This document shows, piece by piece, positions 52,297 through 61,083 of a stretch of 64,000 bases of DNA (the first letter of the stretch is position 1; each line of letters opens with the position of its first letter). The notes beneath the pieces are model-generated. The model saw only the letters and a list, made by a program, of their open reading frames with translations. It had not been told where the DNA came from and did no database searches. The position numbers and the translations under genes were made by a program. The stretch covers positions 31,371-95,370 of the forward strand of contig JANQEH010000166.1 of assembly GCA_028278455.1 (NCBI GenBank), in the 5' to 3' direction. This DNA is from a bacterium. Its GTDB lineage: Bacteria; SM23-31.

Positions 52297-52986
52297 ATGG
52301 GAATTAATTCGATTAGTATGAACGGAGTAGGCGGCTTTGGCCCACAAAAAATGGCAAACGGGGCAGGACCTATCGGGAAGGCATTCCAGATCGATCCTGC
52401 AAATCTAAGCGAATCTGAAATTTCTGAATTAAAAGAATTCGGTAAATTAGTCCGGCAGGGTATTAGAAGCGGTGAGTTTGATGCAGCAGCGCTTGCAGAA
52501 CAGGCACCTGAATTTATCCAGACTATGGCTCAGGAGAATGGTACAAGCGTAGAAGAAACTATTAACGGTTTATTTGACAGAATTATGGAACGTAAGGGCA
52601 GTATGGGAAGCAGACCTCCGGTAGGAATGGGTGGAATGCAGATGATGAAAGGCGGGAGAGCAGGCAGTAGTCCGTTAATGGATCTCCTCAAAATAGACAA
52701 ATCCCAATTATCGGACGAACAGAAAACAGAAATAAAGGAATTCGAAAATTCTGTGCGTGAAGCGATAATGAGCGGAGAATTTGATTCTGCGGCTTTAGTT
52801 GAGAGTGCTCCTGATTTTATAAGGGAAGCTGCCGAGGAAAGCGGGATCGATATTGAAGGATCACTTAACGATATGTTTAATAAGATAACCGAAATGCGGA
52901 ACAGCAGGGTAAGCGGGACCGGGTTTTATTCAGGCACGGAAATGTACAGCAGCGACATGGAGCTTCTGAAGAATCTGTTCGCCTGA
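52297..52986 (+). CDS. Uncharacterised internally duplicated protein with Met-Gly-rich linker
   Basis: Two related blocks: SELKEFGKLVRQGIRSGEFDAAALAEQAPEFIQTMAQENG / TEIKEFENSVREAIMSGEFDSAALVESAPDFIREAAEESG. Confidence 0.75.
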   Translation: MGINSISMNGVGGFGPQKMANGAGPIGKAFQIDPANLSESEISELKEFGKLVRQGIRSGEFDAAALAEQAPEFIQTMAQENGTSVEETINGLFDRIMERKGSMGSRPPVGMGGMQMMKGGRAGSSPLMDLLKIDKSQLSDEQKTEIKEFENSVREAIMSGEFDSAALVESAPDFIREAAEESGIDIEGSLNDMFNKITEMRNSRVSGTGFYSGTEMYSSDMELLKNLFA

Positions 52987-53012
52987 TCCTGGGATAACAA
53001 GTAGGTAATAAT

Positions 53013-54458
53013 ATGTCTTCGATATCATCATACTATTCGTTTCCGACATCTGTTGATGAGTATGTGGAACAGGCTCTGGTTAGCGAGCGGGCAAATATAA
53101 CCACACTCGAAAACAAAAAATCAGACCTGAATAACAAGAGTTCGGTTTACACTGACCTGTCAACAAACCTGAAGGCGCTTCAGGATATTGCAGATGAATT
53201 CAGTTCAACTGTTTCCCTGAATGCTTTGCTGACAAAATCTGCTGTCAGCTCTGATGAGGCTAAATACAAGGTGCAGGCTTCAAATAGCGCTGTCACTGGT
53301 TCATACAGCATCCGGGTAAACAGCATAGCGCGAGTAGATATTGCCCATTCCTCCAGGTTTTCATCTGATGGTACAGAATTGGGTGATCTCGGAAAACAGG
53401 AGATCCGGATTGCTGACGGAAATGGTGAATATGCTGATTTGAAGATCGATATTTCAAAGGATGACTCAAACAAAGAAGTAATGCAAAAAATAGCGGAGGC
53501 GATCAACGAATCCGATTTATCCCTATCCGCAAGCGTTATCTATGATACTGCAGGAACATCGCGGCTCACATTAACAAGTAAGGAGACAGGTTACGATAAC
53601 AGGATAAACCTGAATGATGAAAAGAATAATGAGCTGCTGACAGTACTCGGTATTCTCGATGAAAATGGTGAACGTCAAGAGGCATCTGGGACGGATGGGG
53701 GATTTCTGGTCCGTGATCCGGATGAGCTTAATGCTGTATTTATGATAAACGGCCTGGAAATTATTCGTCAGAGCAATACAATAGACGATGTCATAGACGG
53801 AGTTACTATAGATCTGTATTCTACCTTTGAAGATTCGGAACACGATGGATATATCTCAGTTGAGAATGACCTGAATGAGGTTAAAGATCAAATCGATTCA
53901 TTTATCGAAACTTATAACAAGACCGTAACATACCTGCGGGATAAAACAAATATAGATACATCTACATACGAACATGGTGAGCTCTATGGTGATGCATCTC
54001 TGACAACACTGCGATACCAGCTTTCCGATATTGTAACCGGGCAGATAAGTACGGATGATGACTCTATACTAAATACACTGGCTGACATCGGGATCACGAT
54101 CAGCAGGTCTGGTGAACTATCGATCTCGGACCAGGACAAACTGGATGAACAACTGGAAGGTGATCTCGCAGGAGTTATTAGACTTTTTCAGGGTGATGAA
54201 GGTGTCGGACAGAGAATAGAAGACTTGATGAAAAGATATACAAGGTCGGGAGGGGTTATATCATCGAAGAAGAGCTCGATATCAGAACAGGTTGATAATC
54301 TGGACAGAAGGATCGAAAACTACGAGAAAATTCTTGAAACACGAGAGGCAGCCTTGAAGTTGGAATACTCAAAATTGCAGCAGATGCTGATATCGCTGAA
54401 CAACCAGATGGATATGTTCAACAATAACAGCTCTATACTCGATTCATATCTATATTAG
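53013..54458 (+). CDS. fliD: Flagellar filament cap protein FliD (hook-associated protein 2)
   Basis: N-terminal coiled coil, ANSAVTGSYSIRVNSIARVDI, TIDDVIDGVTIDLYST, C-terminal SSISEQVDNLDRRIENYEKILETREAALKLEYSKLQQMLISLNNQ. Confidence 0.85.
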   Translation: MSSISSYYSFPTSVDEYVEQALVSERANITTLENKKSDLNNKSSVYTDLSTNLKALQDIADEFSSTVSLNALLTKSAVSSDEAKYKVQASNSAVTGSYSIRVNSIARVDIAHSSRFSSDGTELGDLGKQEIRIADGNGEYADLKIDISKDDSNKEVMQKIAEAINESDLSLSASVIYDTAGTSRLTLTSKETGYDNRINLNDEKNNELLTVLGILDENGERQEASGTDGGFLVRDPDELNAVFMINGLEIIRQSNTIDDVIDGVTIDLYSTFEDSEHDGYISVENDLNEVKDQIDSFIETYNKTVTYLRDKTNIDTSTYEHGELYGDASLTTLRYQLSDIVTGQISTDDDSILNTLADIGITISRSGELSISDQDKLDEQLEGDLAGVIRLFQGDEGVGQRIEDLMKRYTRSGGVISSKKSSISEQVDNLDRRIENYEKILETREAALKLEYSKLQQMLISLNNQMDMFNNNSSILDSYLY

Positions 54459-54467
54459 GCAGTACAA

Positions 54468-54896
54468 TTATATCGTATTATATTCAGAAATAAACCTTAC
54501 AACCCAAAAACCTGCCCAGGCAACCGCAAATAATGAAAAAAGGATTCTTTTCATACCCTTATTCAATCTGAACTTGATTTCATCTCCGGAAATAGATTCA
54601 AAAGCGAATTTTATAAATCCGCAAAGAAATCCGAGATACAGCAGCGGACCCATCAGGTGAAAACTAAATGCCTCAGCAAAGTGGAATTGAGTTACTGCGT
54701 GAAAAGATCTGCTGAGCCCACAAGTAGGACAGCTGTATCCTGTCAGTGATTTGAAATAACATATCTGCAGGTCGAGAGATCCCGGATTTATAAATACCGG
54801 GAGTGACAGCATGACCAGGAGCGCTGCCGCAGGGACAACTTTATTAAAAGCATACTTTACATTTTCGGTTCTTTTTATAGTTATTTCTGTTAACAT
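54468..54896 (-). CDS. DUF2752-like membrane protein
   Basis: CYFKSLTGYSCPTCGLSRSFHAVTQFHFAEAFSFHLMGPLLY. Confidence 0.8.
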   Translation of the reverse strand: MLTEITIKRTENVKYAFNKVVPAAALLVMLSLPVFINPGSLDLQICYFKSLTGYSCPTCGLSRSFHAVTQFHFAEAFSFHLMGPLLYLGFLCGFIKFAFESISGDEIKFRLNKGMKRILFSLFAVAWAGFWVVRFISEYNTI

Positions 54897-54921
54897 AAGA
54901 AATAATTTCTTCTTGCCCTGA

Positions 54922-55866
54922 TTAATCATCCTGATGTACATGTATTTCTTCCGTTCCTTCATCCAAATCAGGGAATAACTTGAAATCGGGACCGAATTGC
55001 TCTAAAAACTCCACACTGAATGATCTGAAAGTGTAATGGACAGGTAAAATTGTAACTGTTCCGATATAAGGTATCACCAGAAATATAAATCCGATACAGC
55101 ATGTGAATATCCCTACTATAAAAATGCTTATCACTATCATGATCCATAATATGAATATCAATATTGCATACCCGATAAATGAGAACAGGTTTTCTCTGAA
55201 TAACGGTATAAATACCTCCCATGCCTGTACGGCAGAGACACCTCTTTTGTACATTATGGGGACAACGAAGTCTGTCAGGAACATTGAAATGAATCCGGCA
55301 ATAATCACAAAAGTGACAAATGACAGTATTAATCCCCCAGCCACTAAAGCGGTTGTAAATCCTTCATAATCACCAAAATAAATATTTCGTGCTACCATAT
55401 ACCCCATATACATGAACAACAGTATCGCTCCAATACAGATGAATGTGAAACTTATTCTCCATAAAAAGAGCGAATTTGCATGCTGGCTGTAATCATTCCA
55501 TGGTTTAATAACTTGTGCACGGTTATGAACGACATTATCGAGGAACATAAACTCACCACGTGATGTAAGCCAATTAAGGAGGAAAATCAATCCTGTAACC
55601 ACTACTAAACCGATAATTATAAGGGCAAACCAGCCGGGATTAAAATTTAACCAGTCCCACAACTCATATGGAGCGTTCACTACATCTTCAAGACTTGTAT
55701 GTCCTCCCCTGTCATCATCACCTCCGCCTCCGTTATAATCGGTTAGTCCTGCCAGGAAAGCGGTAAATCCTACAACAAACCATTTTTTAAGGTCAAATGG
55801 GCTGAAAAGGGCTTTTTTCATCCTGCCGAATGCCCGCGAAAAAGGTTCGATGAAACGGATGTTCAC
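54922..55866 (-). CDS. Multi-TM membrane protein of unknown function
   Basis: Continuous ORF with about six TM segments; acidic C-terminus. Confidence 0.75.
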   Translation of the reverse strand: MNIRFIEPFSRAFGRMKKALFSPFDLKKWFVVGFTAFLAGLTDYNGGGGDDDRGGHTSLEDVVNAPYELWDWLNFNPGWFALIIIGLVVVTGLIFLLNWLTSRGEFMFLDNVVHNRAQVIKPWNDYSQHANSLFLWRISFTFICIGAILLFMYMGYMVARNIYFGDYEGFTTALVAGGLILSFVTFVIIAGFISMFLTDFVVPIMYKRGVSAVQAWEVFIPLFRENLFSFIGYAILIFILWIMIVISIFIVGIFTCCIGFIFLVIPYIGTVTILPVHYTFRSFSVEFLEQFGPDFKLFPDLDEGTEEIHVHQDD

Positions 55867-55970
55867 AGTCTCCTCCTTGTTATCTTCTCTGGAGTTTCTC
55901 TATTGAATTCAGCGGTTTCCTATCGCCGATTAATAAAACAAAAAATTATCAGAATATCAATAAATATTGA

Positions 55971-56402
55971 TCATTCTTCCTCTGCTCTTTCTTTCAATGC
56001 TTCATTCATATAGTTAAAACCTTCCAGTGTTTGTCTCAGCACATTGTCAAACATCGGAACGAGTATCCCTTTGAAAACCTCGTTCTGGTGAAACCTTATT
56101 TTCCTGGGATCGAGTTCTTCAATAATAAACATATGCTCACCCTCAAAAAGACCAGGTATCCCCAACCTGCCCTTCCATCGAAACTGTTTGTTTTCCCAGA
56201 CAGTGTTTACAACAGGAGAAAAATCCTGCGGTTTCATTTCTGGTGCATGAATACTGACTTTCAATCTAGTCCCGGTTTTTGGTTCCCCATGAATACTCTT
56301 TATGAATGGATTCCATTCCGGATAAGATTTGAAATCGAGCAGAATTCTCCAGACATCTTCACTTGAAGAATTGATCTCGATGTGCGAGTGGATCATTTTC
56401 AT
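55971..56402 (-). CDS. SRPBCC/START-like domain protein
   Basis: HSHIEINSSSEDVWRILLDFKSYPEWNPFIKSIHGEPKTGTRLKV. Confidence 0.85.
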   Translation of the reverse strand: MKMIHSHIEINSSSEDVWRILLDFKSYPEWNPFIKSIHGEPKTGTRLKVSIHAPEMKPQDFSPVVNTVWENKQFRWKGRLGIPGLFEGEHMFIIEELDPRKIRFHQNEVFKGILVPMFDNVLRQTLEGFNYMNEALKERAEEE

Positions 56403-56629
56403 TGTTCCCCCTTTAATTTTTTTTAACCGACATATGTGCAGAGAAATCAAATTAATACTGAAGAGATAACTGGAATCTGGAAACGTGTATAAGGTTCAGG
56501 AGTATTGAAATAGAGATCTGATATCTACAGTTACAGATATATGAAATGGAAGCTGTCACAATTTAGATAATAGAGACTGCTATTGCAATAAAAAAGAAAA
56601 ATAGTCAGTTCTTTTGAAATAAACAGAAA

Positions 56630-57475
56630 TTATTGGATTATTATGGTGTATGTCTTGACCGTTACTGCTCCAAAATACCCAAGGGCATTATTCGTTAGAT
56701 TTGATAATGGATTAGCTGGCTGTCCCCAAAGGGCCTCACCCCCACCATCGTCATCATCGTCTTCCCCTTCATCGTAGGTAACTATATTCCAAAGGGTGGA
56801 AAAATATTCATATACAGATCTATCAAATGTCAGGAGGTCGACTTTGATTTCGTTTCCGGAATAAAAAGTCTCTTCAAAAAACTCATAATCAATATACATC
56901 CCATCGGTGAGCCTGTCATCATACAGGTAATACTCCTGGGATAATACACCCTCTTTGAATACTTTAAGACGGATATAATCCTCAATATCTACACGGTCCT
57001 GAAAAAAACATACCACGGAATACTCATCGGGATAATCTTCATCAGCAAAGAATGTGAGTGAATCAAGTTCAAGCGCTTCCGGCATGGTAGAGAATGCCGT
57101 ATAGTTCTCTCCTTCTGATTCTACAGAAAGTGTATATGTTTTACCCGATACCCCCTGGATGTCTGTCGTAATATATATACCTGTATCCGTTTCCTGGAGT
57201 AATTCAGAATTTCCAGTGTTGTCGGAAATTCTGACTACAGCGCCTGAAACAGGTGGAAAATCACCGGGTTTGAAATAATCTGTTGTTTTGTGGATGGTAA
57301 CTCTATACGGGCCTGGTTGATCGGTAATAACACCCTCAATAACAATCCTCGGCTCAGCGGTGTTAAGATCGACCGTAATTACATCAGTACAGGATATACA
57401 GATTGCTGCTGTTAACAGGATACAAAATACGAAAGTGTGCATTTTTTTCATGGATTTTATACTTTTATATAGCAT
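56630..57475 (-). CDS. DUF4249-like lipoprotein
   Basis: Lipobox-like TAAICISCTDV, RIVIEGVITDQPGPYRVTIHKTTDYF..FPPVSGAVVRISDN; downstream of TonB receptor. Confidence 0.8.
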   Translation of the reverse strand: MLYKSIKSMKKMHTFVFCILLTAAICISCTDVITVDLNTAEPRIVIEGVITDQPGPYRVTIHKTTDYFKPGDFPPVSGAVVRISDNTGNSELLQETDTGIYITTDIQGVSGKTYTLSVESEGENYTAFSTMPEALELDSLTFFADEDYPDEYSVVCFFQDRVDIEDYIRLKVFKEGVLSQEYYLYDDRLTDGMYIDYEFFEETFYSGNEIKVDLLTFDRSVYEYFSTLWNIVTYDEGEDDDDDGGGEALWGQPANPLSNLTNNALGYFGAVTVKTYTIIIQ

Positions 57476-57482
57476 ATCTGCC

Positions 57483-59804
57483 TCAAAATTTAAAATTAAA
57501 GGTGAATGTCGGAAAGAATTTGAAAAGAGATACTCTTACTGCTTCCATAGAACCTGGAGAGGTTTTACTTTCACGAAAATATACGGCAAAAGCGTTTTTT
57601 CTCCCATATGCATTGTACAAAGAAAAATTCCAGTTCGATTCAAACCATTTCCTTTTCTTATTCTCGTGAGTTATCCCGAGATCCAGACGATGGTATGAAG
57701 GAAGCCTGTATCCGTTTCTTTCAGTATAATAGTTTGCGATCCTGCCATCTACTATGTACTTACCGCTCGGAAAACTGACGGCATCTCCAGTGTGATAAGT
57801 CCAGGTTGCTGAGAAGGACCATTTGGGATTTGCTTTATACATGGAAACGATAGAAAAATCATGTGTTCTGTCGTTTTTTGCAGGAAAGTACTTTCCATCA
57901 TTGATCTTCTCGAATTTTCTTTCGGTTTTGGAAAGAGTATAGCTTATCCAGCCGGTAAGTCTGCCATTCTTTTTCTTGACAAATAATTCCGCCCCATAAG
58001 ACCTCCCGGTTCCGTAGACCAGTTCACCTTCGACATACTGGTTCAGGACTATATTGGCATTATTTCTGTATTCTATCTGGTTTTTTAGGTCTTTATAATA
58101 TACCTCAAGAGAAGATTCGATATTATTTCCCAGCAGATTTCTGAAATAGCCCAAGGCAACCTGGTCGGCAATTTCGGGCTTTACATTTGTAGTGCTCGGT
58201 TGCCAGACATCAAGAGGAGTGCTGGCGAATGAATTAGAAAGTAAGTGTATATACTGCCTGTTTCGGGCGTAAGAAGCCTTGAATGAACTATTTTCATCGA
58301 GTATGAAATTCGTTGTAAGACGCGGTTCGAAACCAAAGTAACTTTTTTCGATCTTATTCTTTTTATACGATTTTGTTCCTGTCAGCCTTCCGTTCTCATC
58401 GAAACTGTATGTTTCACCTGGTCCGATAATACTGAAAGATGACTGGCGGAATCCATAGTCAAAATTCAGTTTTTCATTCGCTGAATATTTGTGGGAGAAA
58501 TATACGGCGCTTTCTATGGCATATTTATTTGAGATCTTCTGCCTGTATGTTTCCTGCCGGTCAGCCAGAGTAATCTCACCGGGAAGGAATTTGTGATGAA
58601 TCAGGTTCAATCCAAAGGAAAATGTATTATCAGGATCCTTAAAATACTGAAAATCCTCTTTAAGATTGATGTCTTTGATAGAAGAGGTGATCTTGATATT
58701 GCTGCTGTTTGATTTAGATGTAATAATATAATCGAAATCGCTGTGAATAAGTGAAGAATTCAAAAACAGTTTTTCACTGAATATATGATTCCATCTTATG
58801 GTAGCTGTCGAGTTTCCCCAATTGAAATCGAATTCATCTTTATAACCGATCACATCCCTGCCGAAGTAGCCGGATATGAAAAGTCTGTCGTTATCCCCAA
58901 CCTGATAGTTAGCCTTCATATTCAGATCATAAAAATGAAGCTTTGAATTCTTTGTGTCCTCATTTTTGGAGAATCTAAAAAACTGATCTGCCCATGTTCT
59001 GCGGCCTGAAATAAGAAACGATCCCTTTTCTTTGACGATAGGTCCCTGGAGTGTATAACGGGAAAAGATCAATCCAATACCGCCTTCAGATGAGAACTCC
59101 CTGTTATTACCCTCATTCATTGTCATGTCAAGCACTGATGAAAGTCTTCCTCCATATGAAGCAGGAAATGATCCCTTTATTAGTTTGACATCCTTTATCG
59201 CATCGGGATTAAAAACCGAAAATATTCCCAGCATATGATAAGCATTGTAAACCGGAGCTTCATCAAGAAGAATCAGGTTCTGATCTGCTTTGCCACCTCT
59301 GACAGAAAAACCGCTGTTCACTTCCGAGGACGCCTTAACACCCGGTAGAAATTGTATAGTCTTAAGAATATCCTGCTCCCCGAAGAGAATTGGAACGGTT
59401 TTTACCATAGATGGTTTGAATTTAGTTATACCCATTTCAACCGATTTGATATTCTCATCTGCTTTTTCTGCAGTAATTATTAATTCATCAGCAAGGTTGA
59501 CAGCCGGCTTGAGCTCTAAATTGAATTTCCGGTTCATATTAAGATTAATTGTTTCATTTTTTGTGTCGTAACCGATATAGCTGAACTCAGTTTCGTATCT
59601 GCCGGCTGGAAGAGTAAGTGAATAAAAACCGTATACGTTGGTTGATGTACCCGTTTTTAGAGTTCGGATATAAATATTTGCTCCGATGAGGACTTCTCCG
59701 GTTGTCGCATCTTTCAATGTACCGCTTATCGTGAATTTTTCCTGTGCAGGTGAAATCCCGCTGACAAACAGCAGAAATAATAATAAAATTATAGGTAGTT
59801 TCAT
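57483..59804 (-). CDS. TonB-dependent receptor with CarboxypepD_reg-like N-terminal domain
   Basis: ISGTLKDATTGEVLIGANIYIRTLKTGTSTNVYGFYSLTLPAG, plug GFSVRGGKADQNLILLDEAPVYN; ATG at 59804. Confidence 0.93.
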   Translation of the reverse strand: MKLPIILLLFLLFVSGISPAQEKFTISGTLKDATTGEVLIGANIYIRTLKTGTSTNVYGFYSLTLPAGRYETEFSYIGYDTKNETINLNMNRKFNLELKPAVNLADELIITAEKADENIKSVEMGITKFKPSMVKTVPILFGEQDILKTIQFLPGVKASSEVNSGFSVRGGKADQNLILLDEAPVYNAYHMLGIFSVFNPDAIKDVKLIKGSFPASYGGRLSSVLDMTMNEGNNREFSSEGGIGLIFSRYTLQGPIVKEKGSFLISGRRTWADQFFRFSKNEDTKNSKLHFYDLNMKANYQVGDNDRLFISGYFGRDVIGYKDEFDFNWGNSTATIRWNHIFSEKLFLNSSLIHSDFDYIITSKSNSSNIKITSSIKDINLKEDFQYFKDPDNTFSFGLNLIHHKFLPGEITLADRQETYRQKISNKYAIESAVYFSHKYSANEKLNFDYGFRQSSFSIIGPGETYSFDENGRLTGTKSYKKNKIEKSYFGFEPRLTTNFILDENSSFKASYARNRQYIHLLSNSFASTPLDVWQPSTTNVKPEIADQVALGYFRNLLGNNIESSLEVYYKDLKNQIEYRNNANIVLNQYVEGELVYGTGRSYGAELFVKKKNGRLTGWISYTLSKTERKFEKINDGKYFPAKNDRTHDFSIVSMYKANPKWSFSATWTYHTGDAVSFPSGKYIVDGRIANYYTERNGYRLPSYHRLDLGITHENKKRKWFESNWNFSLYNAYGRKNAFAVYFRESKTSPGSMEAVRVSLFKFFPTFTFNFKF

Positions 59805-59845
59805 TGAATTCCTCAAAGCGTTTATTAGTTTTGAATCAACCTTTC

Positions 59846-59861
59846 AGCAAACTATATGCCA
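59846..59861 (-). promoter_or_regulatory. Candidate sigma-54 -24/-12 promoter for the second TonB receptor
   Basis: Minus strand TGGCATATAGTTTGCT, 42 nt upstream of the ATG; one base different from the 45802-45817 site. Confidence 0.65.
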
Positions 59862-60045
59862 ATTAATAAACTGAGTACCCCAGGTTTAAGAATTTTTATT
59901 TTTCCGGGTATATGTATTAAAAAAAACACCCGGGTTGTAGTATATTTACAGCAAAATAAATCATGATCTTAACGGTATTGTTTCAATATTTTATAAGTTG
60001 CGAATCCCGGGAAAAACATCCAGCGAAATAGAAAAGTCCTATTTT

Positions 60046-60061
60046 TGGCACAGAATTTGAA
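60046..60061 (+). promoter_or_regulatory. Weaker sigma-54-like site
   Basis: TGGCACAGAATTTGAA: good -24, -12 GC replaced by GA; next clear gene is about 490 nt downstream. Confidence 0.25.
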
Positions 60062-60550
60062 CATAATCCTTATGACTTGGTACCCTGGCTAAATACAGAT
60101 GGATTTTACGCGAATCAGACAGAATCGAAAAGATATTGATGGATAATAAACAGTTAATAAAATCTTAGACGCTGGATATTTACATTTCAATGCATCTTAA
60201 GAGAAAAATGACCGAAACAGTATTGCAGGAATTCGAACAGAACTATGCTGAATCCAGCTAAGTCAAGGATGAACATGGGAATATTCGTTATAGCAGATAT
60301 TGAAGTAAGGATAACAGAGAAAGTAAAAACAATAAAAGGCTATTACATAATTTTGAAGAGATGATATTTCGTACATGTGTTCACTCAATATTAAAATATG
60401 TAAGTAATATCCATTATAACTATTGGAAAGACAAAATGTACTTTGAATATCTATTCATAAATATGTCCAATCCGGATATCTGTCAAAGGATTATTTTGAC
60501 CTGGATACATTAATTGGTAACGATACGTTGTAGATAAAATTTTATAAATC

Positions 60551-60967
60551 ATGGGTGCTAATATGGATTCTAACGATTGGAAAGATGAATATAATGTAAA
60601 TCATGAAATTATAGATGCGCAGCATAAGAAGCTTTTTGATATGATTAACGATCTGAAAAAAGCAATAGATGCAAAGAGCGGTAGTGATGTGATAGACTCA
60701 ATAATGAAAGAAATGAGCGATTATACCTTTTACCATTTTTCTTTTGAAGAAAGTTACATGGAACAGATCAGATTTCCTCAGCTGGCAGAACATAAAGAGT
60801 ATCATGAAAACCTGAAAAAGAGACTGTACGATATCTTTAATCAGTTTTACACAGATCAAAATACATCCTGCTGTGAAGTACTACAATTTCTTGAAAACTG
60901 GTGGAAAAAACATATTCTCGAAAAGGACAGGTGTTACTATGAATTCATTGAGTCGGTGAGAAAATAG
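60551..60967 (+). CDS. Bacteriohemerythrin
   Basis: Hemerythrin ligand motifs NHEIIDAQHKKLFD, YHFSFEE, HKEYH, HILEKD. Confidence 0.93.
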   Translation: MGANMDSNDWKDEYNVNHEIIDAQHKKLFDMINDLKKAIDAKSGSDVIDSIMKEMSDYTFYHFSFEESYMEQIRFPQLAEHKEYHENLKKRLYDIFNQFYTDQNTSCCEVLQFLENWWKKHILEKDRCYYEFIESVRK

Positions 60968-61083
60968 ACTTATTATCTGAATATGGTAGCTTACTGGTCA
61001 AGAAACCTAACCTCCAATAGAAAGTAAATACCGTAATTTAATTATGCCTGATTTCTCCACAACAAAGATTTATCTCTTGATTT

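Noticed and set aside
60120-60545. Short peptide frames between the TonB receptor and hemerythrin genes as a pseudogene
   Set aside because: No frame gave recognisable protein similarity by eye.
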